From Schoenoplectus triqueter (Eukaryota; Streptophyta; Magnoliopsida; Poales; Cyperaceae), in the NCBI GenBank assembly GCA_964058805.1, contig CAXKVV010001263.1:1-30255 (forward strand): DNA of 30,255 nucleotides, in the 5' to 3' direction. Positions 21,708 through 30,255 of the stretch are shown piece after piece (position 1 is the first letter of the stretch; each line of letters starts with the position of its first letter). Made by a program: the position numbers and the translations under genes. Below the pieces are notes generated by a model. The model was not told where the DNA came from and did no database searches. It saw only the letters and a list, made by a program, of their open reading frames with translations.

Positions 21708-22022
21708 ATGTGGATTACAATAGATGCAGCAGCCATGAACTAATTACGCTCAACTTACCCTATAGTTATACAAAAATTAATATTTGACGGACAAGATATC
21801 CACTTGACTGAAATCAGCTTCAGAATGGTGGTTCTGGTATCTCAGCAAGCCAAGCATATAAGAATCCCCAAATGAGATTAAGCTCCCTTGTTCTCGTATC
21901 TCTGCAAGCCAAGCTTACAAGTTCCTGCAATTTTTCATGTTAGCAATTAGTCAAATAGCTTTGAACTTGTAAAACATAAAAGTTGCAAATGAGCCTCACC
22001 ATGATATTCACAAAACATCTGC
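21708..22022 (-). other. Likely 3' UTR of the LAZY-type gene and spacer
   Basis: This follows the TGA at 22023-22025. Two similar phrases, TATCTCAGCAAGCCAAGCAT (from 21838) and TATCTCTGCAAGCCAAGCTT (from 21897), lie 59 bp apart in direct orientation, a local duplication. No open frame of interest. Confidence 0.5.
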
Positions 22023-23678
22023 TCAGATCTCCAGAACAATATCTGAAAAAAAAAACAATGAAATTTTAGCGCCTATATTATTCTGTTTGTGAACAGAAAG
22101 TACTTGAAGAAAAAAAATCAAGAGATCTTACATTCTGAATCAGTCTTTACCCATTTATGCTGATTGGACCCTCTATCATTGTCTTCTCTTTCGCATCTAT
22201 TTTCAAATGCTTCGTTATCTAAAAACCTCTTTCTGGACGATGAACCAGTGCTTTGAGAAAACATCTTCTTTGGTAAAACCGTCCTAAAGAACTGCATTCA
22301 TAAAATTCAGATACTTACAGTAAAAACAGGAGCAGAAGAATTTTTGCTCTGATTTGTTCTGTGATAATTATTTCTATGTGGATATTTATATCTAAATCCA
22401 GAAGAAAAGATAACTGACATTCAAATACTTGATAGAGGCATGTTTTTCTCACCAGAATTATTAAAAATTAAAGATAAAAACCATATTTTAATTCTCTTAT
22501 TTGAAAATGACATATTTAATATTTGAGAGAGCACAGGATCTCATCGATGTACCTTATCCATCCTTGTTTCTGGGGTTGGATCTCTTAAGCTTGGACCGGG
22601 TTTTGGCACGAACCCACCTCCGCAAACAAATAATTTCTTCAGAAGAAACTTTAGTGATTTCTGTTTCATTGTACTCTTGTTATTCACAAGTAGATCCCTT
22701 GCCTTGCACAATATCATCTTTGTATGAGGTGATAAATCCCCAATTTCATTTTTATCATCTGAGTCATTAGTTGATTCCTTTCTCCCGGTACGTTCCACTT
22801 CAAGACTGGATGGACAGTTCAAGAACCTATCCAGTGGCAAGTTCGCCTTCACTTCTTCCCCTGATTTCGGTTTGCGCTTCAAGAGCTTTGTTAAGGCCTC
22901 TTGCAACTTTTTGACCTCTTCTATTGTGAAATCTGGCAAATCTTGTGAAGTGCGTGCATATTCCTTTGAGGAATGTGAGTATTCTTGTGATCCTTGCGAA
23001 TAGTCCCTCGAGATACGTGAATCTCGATCAAATTGCTTTTCTTCTGTTTCTATCTCTTCATTTATTTCCTGGTTTCCAAGAGTTCCAATTGATAACAACC
23101 CTTGGGGCCAATCGTTTAGCTCCTCTTTTTGAAACTCTGGGAGTGATGAATCTGTAGCTTTAAAGGATAACAAAGTAATTCAATGTCCAACTTATCTTCA
23201 GTTTGAACTTTCTTTTTGTTGGATTTTGTAAAATGCAGAAAAAGAAGAATATGTCACTGGAAAGCTATGTTACTCACATAAAAGGAATATGTCTGAGTTA
23301 CTCATGATGCAAAATTTTGAATTAAAATTCAAAATTCAGAAATTATATTTGTTCTGTTTTCTTTTACTGATAACTGGAACAGAAAGATTGGGGCATATTT
23401 TTTGACCGATGCAGATTCTGAATAGAAGAAGCTACTAAGAATTGACATATTACTAATTTATGCATATCTAGATTTGGATAACTTACTTGGCAAAAAAATT
23501 GAATCAGTTTCCGGTCTTTTCTTCTCTTGTTTACCGTTGAACTTGTTATGTACCCAATTCAGGATCTGCACTCAACAAAATAATATACAAGGAGTCAAGG
23601 AAAGTGTTAGCGCTTTCAATTTTGTACGAATTAGATGACAGTTCTAATTTTGAAGAACAATTGATTCCTTACCCCCAT
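22023..23678 (-). CDS. LAZY/DRO1-type IGT-family protein (growth-angle regulator)
   Basis: Minus-strand exons 23678-23673, 23565-23487, 23157-22553, 22291-22132 and 22042-22023 give 289 residues with GT..AG borders throughout. IGT-family proteins (LAZY, DRO1, TAC1) set gravity-response angles; LAZY members act in gravity-sensing columella or endodermal cells upstream of auxin flow. All five LAZY regions are visible. They are the N-terminus MGILNWVHNKFNGK, the IGT motif WPQGLLSIGTLGN (45-57), the helix FTIEEVKKLQEALTKLLKRK (105-124), the block KMILCKARDLLVNNKS...SLKFLLKKLF (175-230), and the C-terminal WVKTDSEYIVLEI with its EAR-like IVLEI. The last region separates LAZY/DRO1 from TAC1, which lacks it. 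The first coding exon is only ATG GGG. No upstream ATG lies in the 170 nt of leader, which supports this start. Family is firm; the exact ortholog (LAZY2, 3 or 4/DRO1) is not. Confidence 0.93.
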
Positions 23679-23960
23679 ATCTTCAGAACAATCGTGAAAG
23701 AAAACTAATGAAGTGGCTGTTGTTGTGTGTGAATCAATAACTGTAATATGTGTAAGTCGCAAAGTTGATAAAAGCCACAAACAATAACTGTATATGATTG
23801 TGCAAGAAACACGAACTATGTTTCTCTCTCTAATAATGTGAAGTTGCAAAGTTGATAAAGGCTTGTATTACTCCGTCAATTTTTACTTGAGATGCGTCCC
23901 CACAGAACCTATAGATAGGGGAAAACAGCTATAGAGAGAGAGAGAGAGAGAGAGATTAGC
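23679..23960 (-). promoter_or_regulatory. 5' UTR and proximal promoter of the LAZY-type gene
   Basis: On the minus strand the stretch is C/T-rich, with a (CT)n microsatellite at 23933-23955 and a CTCTCTC patch near 23825. No ATG occurs in the leader between 23850 and 23678. A TATA box is not clear. CT microsatellites close to the transcription start are common in plant genes. Confidence 0.5.
23933..23955. repeat. (AG)n microsatellite
   Basis: Eleven and a half AG units, read as (CT)n in the leader or promoter of the LAZY-type gene. Confidence 0.95.
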
Positions 23961-24590
23961 TTTTAAGGTTACTGCCCAGTAGAACTAAATAGATAGAAAG
24001 AAGAGGGTGGTACCGAAACCAAAGATAAATTTGCGTCATCTTTTTTAAATAAAAATCAGTAGTCGTACGCTCAGGTCCCTAAGATTTTGAGTGCGGCATT
24101 GATTTTTGGAATCTTAAATCCGTGTATTTTTAGTTTTTACATGTATAAAATGAAGCAATTCCTTCTAGAACTCAGTAAGCTTTTCTCTAATGCTACAGTA
24201 AACTATTTTTTTTAATAGAAGAAAATCTAGATTCAGTATCTTCTGAAAATTATTAAAGAACTTGTTGGGTTATGGATGTGGAACCTATGGCTTATGAGGC
24301 ATTTGTACCAATTTCATGCCCATTTAATGAAGCGTTTATGCGGCATTCATCAATTTGTATAAATTTCATGGGGATTGGATTAGCGTCCGGAAGAATTTCA
24401 TATGTAAAATTTTATGATGTATGGTTAGTAACACCACCACCTTATCATTAAAATCGCGGATTTAAACCTCAGCAAATTCTAAGAAGGAACATCGTCACCT
24501 GAAAGAAAATTATTGTCGGACTCAGCCACTAATATAAGGAGGACGTACAATAAAAAATAATGAAATAATCTCATATAATGATGAATACTT
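23961..24590. other. Intergenic spacer upstream of the LAZY-type gene
   Basis: No gene or clear repeat. A patch at 24415-24520 (AGTAACACCACCACCTTATC, GGATTTAAACCTCAGCAAAT) is slightly GC-richer and resembles generic plant repeat debris. Confidence 0.35.
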
Positions 24591-24866
24591 AGTGAATAAA
24601 TAAATTTCAGTCAGAGAAATAAATTCCAAAAATATTAAATGATTGATGCTAGTCATAATACATAAAAATCTAGATTTCTAAGTTTTCTACTTATTTTTGG
24701 TAGTAAATATTGTTTCTCTTTAACTATTAGTGAATAAATAAATTTCAGTCAGAGAAATAAATTCCAAAAATATTAAATGATTGATGCTAGTCATAATACA
24801 TAAAAATCTAGATTTCTAAGTTTTCTACTTATTATTGGTAGTAAATATTGTTTCTCTTTAACTATC
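24591..24866. repeat. 138-bp tandem duplication, two near-identical units
   Basis: Units 24591-24728 and 24729-24866 are the same from AGTGAATAAATAAATTTCAG to TTTCTCTTTAACTAT. The only differences I can find are one base (CTTATTTTTGG against CTTATTATTGG) and the last bases of the unit. This points to a very recent duplication or an assembly effect. Non-coding. Confidence 0.95.
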
Positions 24867-25329
24867 CTAATCGTATTGTTCATGAGTTATTCTTTTTATT
24901 TCGCATTTAAAGATATGAGTAATAATGTGACTAAGATATAATTTAATTTTCAGAAAATTTAATTATTATTGTTATATTTAGCATATCAAACTATTTGTGT
25001 TCACACTTTACTTACACCGCTCCATAAAAAAATTTGTGAGACATAGAAACAAATTAGTAAGGGGAGAGACTGAAGATGAGTCAATTCCACACTCTCTCGG
25101 AATAAAAATAGATCAATTGAAAGGTAGAGGAGAAGAAAAAATTTCTCGTGACGAGTTTTAAAAACCTCAAATACTTTTTAACACATATATTATATATGAA
25201 TATGTTTAATTTTTAGTATGTATACTTATAATAATAAACATAAACATTTCAAGCGAATTAGAATTTATTCATGTGTATGGTACATCTTATGAGCAAACAT
25301 AAACTAATCAAAAATGGAAAGTTAAAAGA
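24867..25329. other. AT-rich spacer, no feature recognised
   Basis: No open frame of interest and no clear inverted repeat. Confidence 0.35.
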
Positions 25330-26100
25330 GAAAATGGTAGGGGAACATATTTGAAGATAGAGCATTGATCAAAACATAAGTTGAAACGCTCATGTTATTC
25401 ATACTTATACATATTCATATTCATATTCATTTATAGAGATATTCATACGTATAAAATTTGAATGTTTTGAGTTTTCTAAGTTATTATTTTATATTTTTGA
25501 AAATTAACATAAATATTGAATATTTTGTTATTATTTTTAGATTTAATTTTTTTAGAATTTGAAATAGTGACTTATAAAACTCAAAATAACTCAAATTTTT
25601 ATATCACATAATATTTTCATATAAAAATTTAATGAGAATCATAAATAAAAAATTTAGGGACTTTCAAAAGATTTTTTGATGCGATTTCATATCTATAAAA
25701 AATATAACTATTTTCACAATAGTCTAACTCTCTCTCTCTCTCTTTCTCTCTCTTTATATATATATATATATGAGTATTCACATTCACTTATAGAGGTGTT
25801 CATATCTGATTCTGAAATAAAAAACTTGCGAAAAATAGAAATATTATTGAAGTAGAAAGTTGAAACAGAACAATTGGGGGATAAATTTGAAGGGATATAT
25901 ATAAAACACATACTGATGCATAAGTCATAGCATTTGTTCATATTTATACGTATGAGTATTCATATTCACTTATAGAAGTATTCATCCTTAATTACTTATG
26001 TATTCATATCTGATCGTGAAATATAAGAACTTGTCAAAAATAAAAATATTTCTTAAAAAGAAAACAGTACATGGATATATTTGGGGATAGAGTACTGGAA
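25330..26100. repeat. Diverged repeat units with TATTCATATTCACTTATAGA phrases
   Basis: The phrase ATTCATATTCATTTATAGAG (about 25417), ATTCACATTCACTTATAGAG (about 25776) and ATTCATATTCACTTATAGAA (about 25956) is followed or preceded in each case by similar words (ATATCTGAT, GAAATA, ACTTG, AAAATA, GGGATA-AATTTGA). This indicates two or three old copies of one repeat. A compound CT/TA microsatellite at 25728-25771 interrupts it and creates the Arg-Glu runs in the overlapping frame. Confidence 0.5.
25728..25771. repeat. Compound (CT)n(TA)n microsatellite
   Basis: CT units with two TTT interruptions run directly into eight to nine TA units, the same order as in the microsatellite at 17021-17047. 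Confidence 0.95.
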
Positions 26101-26840
26101 ATTAAAATTTTTTTGTTTTGGGATCAAAGTCCGAAAAATATGATTAATTGAATACTTTATGATTTGGGATGTTATCTTCACGGATCTTTTCTTGTCATTT
26201 TACATATCTAATTATTCCCACCATCTTTTTCTTAAGATATGTAAAACATAGTCGAAAAAACAGTAGATAAATTTTACCAAGAAATTCCAATTCTGTTCTA
26301 TTTGTAATTAAGAACATGAATGCTGGCATTGCACGAGACCCTCAAAATTAACTTGATTTTGGGTGCGTGTAACAAATGATTTTGATTTCGAATAATAAAA
26401 ATCCATAATTATCTTTTTAAGAATGTATGATGTTGTGCAATTGAAACTTTAAAGCATTCAAAAACTGTAAAAGGAAATATCGATCCATGACATGTGGCAC
26501 ACTAAACCAATCTCGTTGAGGTGAGTGAATGTGGCCCACTAAAGTTTATAAAATGATTGATGTTTCTATTCTGAGAAATGATACCATTGATTCAAAGTAA
26601 ATTAAAATATTATTTTCTAAAATACTTGGTTATATTTTTAATAATGTCATTTTTCAGAAAGTTACAGTACATGCTAATAATTGTCATGTTATTAAAGAGG
26701 TCCTGTCTTCATCTTCTCAATTCGTTACAAGAACATTTTTGGTAGTGATCTAATAGATATCAATCACATCGAAGTTTTACTTTCATCCTACTTTGCAATT
26801 TTGCATATATTTAGAACAAAATTTATTTATCTTGAACGAT
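26101..26840. other. AT-rich spacer, no feature recognised
   Basis: No supported gene, RNA or repeat in this stretch. Confidence 0.35.
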
Positions 26841-27286
26841 AAATTTAACACAGTTTTTTTTATATAATAATTATGATAATTATATTATTAATAATAAGTG
26901 TGATAAAAAACAAAATTTGAAATCTACGAATGACAGCGCGCCACTGGTAGTAGCGCGGAGAAAATATGCCACTGTCAGTGACGTCTTTGCTACAACACAC
27001 CAATGACAGTGACGTCTTTGTAAACGCATCACAGCCAATGTCATCTTTGTAAACGCGTCATTGCCAGCGACGTCTTTGGTGCTTAGTAATGTTGATCCAA
27101 CGATAATGAATTGTGATCGGGATGAGCAAGAGCAAACGCGCCAGTGGCGCGTTTACACTATTTTATATAAAGACGCCACTGACACTGTCGCGCTGCCATT
27201 CATAGATTTCAAAATTTACTTTTATCACTCTTATTATTAATAATATAATTATTATAATTATTATATACAAAAAAACTGAATTTAAC
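26841..27286. mobile_element. Foldback element with internal 30-bp tandem repeats
   Basis: Two arms of about 98 bp (26841-26939 and 27189-27286) are inverted copies at roughly 90 percent identity; for example, TTTGAAATCTACGAATGACA faces TGCCATTCATAGATTTCAAA. The interior is less AT-rich and holds four repeats of about 30 bp built on GTGACGTCTTTG (26978, 27009, about 27038 with a variant, 27067). It also has a perfect 10-bp palindrome, AAACGCGCCA/TGGCGCGTTT, around 27144. No transposase frame. The architecture suggests a MITE or other non-autonomous element; the superfamily is uncertain. Confidence 0.8.
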
Positions 27287-27530
27287 ATGTATGATGATGA
27301 AGCTTTTCTTTGTATAGACAAATGTTGAGACTTGAGACATTTAATTCTCAACAAAAAGATACTATGAAAAATTAATATCGAAGTCAATGCGAGCGCTATT
27401 TTTTAGAAAAAAATGTGTTCTTAAAGGATATGATCAATATTTAGTAGTTGTAACAGTTGACTACTCTACATAAGAAAAAGTTGTATCGAAATGTTTTCTA
27501 TGTGCAATCTTTATTGTTTCTAATAAGTAA
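27287..27530. other. Short AT-rich spacer
   Basis: Nothing recognised. A 74-codon minus frame overlaps the arm of the foldback element and is not a gene. Confidence 0.35.
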
Positions 27531-27634
27531 AGAAATGATATGAATACTTCTAGTAGACAAAAGTTAAATCACTCAAGTTTAAAGAAATGGTATGAATACT
27601 TTTAGTAGACAAAGTTAAATCACTCAAGTTTAGT
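27531..27634. repeat. 52-bp tandem duplication
   Basis: AGAAATGATATGAATACTTC then TAGTAGACAAAAGTTAAATC then ACTCAAGTTTA is repeated from about 27583 with three or four changes, one of them a single-base deletion (ACAAAGTT for ACAAAAGTT). Non-coding. Confidence 0.85.
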
Positions 27635-27879
27635 TTTACAGTTAGGATCGAGTTTGAAACTCGGTCTCAGATTTTTTTATGTGTGTATATTATATTAAAA
27701 ACAAAACACAGTAGATTATTCTAAAATATTACAACAAGAATTAAAAATAAAGTTTTATAAAGCAAAATATAAGCACGATAATATATTATTCTGAAATAGT
27801 GTCAAACAAATTGAATATTATAACAATAATTAAAATCTAATTATTCTGATAAATATAATAATAAAATATAAATACGTTT

Positions 27880-30255
27880 CTAATATAAATCATGTTTTGC
27901 TAGAACGAGCTCGACCTCGAGTTGTTAGTTTATTGATACGACCTTCCATTTCATCCATAATCATTGGAATGCACATCTTCCTTCTTCATCCTTTGTTGAT
28001 TTTTGTTGGATCTAACCTAATGATCAGACCGTTGTACATTGGCCAATCTCATTTATTGTCATAACTGCACCAATGATCATACCATATGTTAATGACTTAA
28101 TGCAATACTGGATGGTATAATATGGACTAACGTATTGAGTGTAATCCAACCTTCTGAATAAACAAACGACAAACAAGTGGTCGCATGGGATGTCGGTCAA
28201 CTGCAGTTTCTGACATTAATAATTACCAATTCCCATCATCGCTAATTCAACCTCATATTTTATTTTACCCATTTGTCCCTATTATTTCAAATAGAAATTA
28301 TAAATTATTGCTTAAATTTTGAAGTTAAATAAAAAATATATAAGTATAGAATATTACCGTCATAATAAATCTATTTCTGTTGTAAACATCGTAGTTGTTG
28401 ATACCCCAATCCAATGGTATGACATCGTAAGTTCTCTCTTTATCATCGTGATATTTTATCAGTTTGGTGATATTTTGGGAGGACATCAGACCTTGGGCTT
28501 CCCAAACCGCTATAACTTCTCGACGCTTATAGAACCACTCAACACATTTGTGTCACGTGTTCTCGACGATAGCACATACCGAAAGTTATCAGACGATCCT
28601 GAACACATTATTTAGTGATTCTGAACCATTGCTTATCATTATTCCCCACCGATTGAGACCTCTGTCTAAATATTGTGCTCATCTTTCTTGATGCAATGCA
28701 GCCACTTGATATGGGGTTAACTCATCATAATGAAAATTCTCAGCTGACACTTCCTCAGCTGCAGCGGGTTGGTTATTGTTGTTTCTATTATTTCGTGTCA
28801 TTCTATTGGATGTTTATTCTGTTGGGAGATTTTCTTGCATGATTTCTGTTTTTTTTACGAACTTATAGGATGTCGATCTAATATTGTTAATTTTTTTCAT
28901 ATATTTCTCACACCTCCATGGCTTATTATGTCTTGCAGCTTGTTTGAAAAGAGCCTTTATTTTTTTATATGGCAGTTCTTATACACATTTTGTGCAATGT
29001 ATTGAGTACAATAACGTTGAATAGCCTCGTCTATTGATTCTTATCATCCAAAATCTAATCTCTCAAATACCGCCCTTATACCCAGATGTTGATATGAGAT
29101 AACAGTAATTTTATCAGAACCGACAACCTCTTTACACAACCATTGCATGAACCAACCCCAATTTGCCACACTTTTATCATATACAACAACAACAAATACA
29201 AGTGATAGTAGTTGTTACTTCGCATCATAACAACATACCATAAATAGTTTACCGACATACCGACCCGATAATAATCCAGCATCAATAGTTAAGACTGACC
29301 GTAAGTAAGGCCATGCTGCAATACACGGACCAAATGCCAATGCAACACGATTGAAAATTTCAACACCAAACTTTGTTGAGGGCGCCGTCTCTATGATGTA
29401 TTTCGTGCCATATGTGAAATTTTGTATGGCTGCTAGTAGAGTCGGAAGTATCATGTATGACCTCTCCCAACTATAAAAAATATATGCAATTATCAATTCT
29501 CTTCCTCTCCATAATTTATTATAACTCGGTTGTACTGTGGGGAATTTTTATTTTACTAAACCCCTTACTTATTTGATTGTCATTTCTAAGTTCTCTTTCA
29601 ATCGATTCTTAACAATATCTGCTATCATTCTAAAAGTCATCTGACTGTGGTCCGCCCTAATAGCACTGCCAAAATAAGAATGCTCGAGCAGATTTATTTT
29701 AATCTCCCAAACACCCGTTATGTTGGGTGTGACATACATCCTCCATGGACAGTTAAAATCTTTATATTTCATCACTAACTTTGATTTGCTGCTATTTGTT
29801 ATCTCTAATTTTATATTCCGTTGAATATGAAAATCAGCGATTTTCAATTTCAACTCTGATTTTTTTATTGAACTACTGACCGACACCAAATTGTTAATCA
29901 ATTCTAAGTGATTTACGAAAATAAGGGTTGTCTACATACATCATTAGCATATTATCAGTAAATTATGCACACGAGTGTTTCATTCCATGATTGATGAATG
30001 GAACAGATATTTATCACTCTTTCACTATTTCTTCGACATCTATCGCATCCTCAATTTCATGCATATTTATATCTGTTGCAACCTAAATATCATCCTCCTC
30101 GACATCCAGGTGTCACTCTTCCTCTTCCTCATCCTCATCCGCATCCACATCCACATCCACGGGATGGTGACTGCTCTCAAGCTCGGGAGTGGATTCTTTC
30201 CAGAAATATTAGTCGGACCATAGTAATCAAAATTAAATATTAGTTTAGATTCAAC
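27880..30255 (-). pseudogene. Decayed MULE (MuDR-type) transposase
   Basis: The minus strand reads as a Mutator-like transposase from an acidic N-terminal region (30050-30190) to a basic C-terminus near 27900. An N-terminal DNA-binding-like domain lies at 29901-29569 (CPWRMYVTPNITGVWEIKIN, LEHSYFGSAIRADH). The catalytic core follows at 29496-29040, with FGPCIAAWPYLRSVLTIDAG carrying the first Asp, then VANWGWFMQWLCKEVVGSD. The second catalytic Asp, expected in an ISD-x-H motif, is Tyr (VISYQHLGI). A SWIM-type zinc finger sits at 28215-28160 (CQKLQLTDIPCDHLFVVC), followed by YVSPYYTIQY. In-frame stops occur at about 29569, 29536, 29214 and 29040. The frame shifts further down and then returns. 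It is not functional. Terminal inverted repeats are not visible; the 5' end is outside the window. Confidence 0.88.

Noticed and set aside
22501..22770. 89-codon plus-strand frame
   Set aside because: Antisense shadow of the third LAZY exon.
26970..27080. Possible CRISPR-like array
   Set aside because: The 30-bp units are contiguous variants without unique spacers, inside a plant foldback element.
29975..30243. Plus-strand frames with a His-Pro repeat
   Set aside because: They are the reverse complement of the Asp/Glu-rich N-terminal region of the MULE transposase on the minus strand.

Overview
This is nuclear DNA from a flowering plant, most likely a eudicot. The window is AT-rich, the genes carry many U-rich introns with GT..AG borders, long intergenic spaces are packed with small DNA transposons, and every recognisable protein matches a plant family. 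I cannot name the species from the sequence.

Three genes can be rebuilt exon by exon. (1) Minus strand, 5308 to 2401: a seven-transmembrane GOST/GPR107-type membrane protein with signal peptide, luminal domain, seven helices and an acidic cytosolic tail; one internal junction is ambiguous. (2) Plus strand, about 11447 to 14400: a complete translation elongation factor eEF1B nucleotide-exchange subunit of 230 residues, with a 5' UTR intron and a stop codon split by the last intron. (3) Minus strand, 23678 to 22023: a complete 289-residue LAZY/DRO1-type IGT-family protein, a class known to control root and shoot gravity set-point angle. A fourth gene enters at the left edge (exon 151 to 1, minus) and is not identified.

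The rest is transposon-derived. From 5.4 to 11.3 kb there are foldback elements, a hAT-type MITE with a degenerate 8-bp target duplication, and two related MITEs just upstream of the eEF1B promoter. From 15.0 to 18.7 kb there is a nest of Helitron-like copies (one with a tandemly duplicated end) and at least five near-palindromic MITEs, joined by TA/CT microsatellites. A hAT-type MITE with a perfect 8-bp target duplication sits at 21122-21699, beyond the 3' end of the LAZY-type gene. From 24.6 to 27.7 kb there are two tandem duplications and an unusual foldback element with internal 30-bp repeats. The right edge (27.9 kb onward) is a decayed Mutator-like (MULE) transposase on the minus strand, with in-frame stops and a lost catalytic aspartate.

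The genes do not form a pathway: membrane trafficking, translation and growth-angle control are simply neighbours. I found no rRNA, tRNA, CRISPR array or biosynthetic cluster. The most noteworthy points are the split stop codon of eEF1B, the odd splice region in the GPR107-type gene, the heptad repeat in the LAZY protein, and the structured MITEs.
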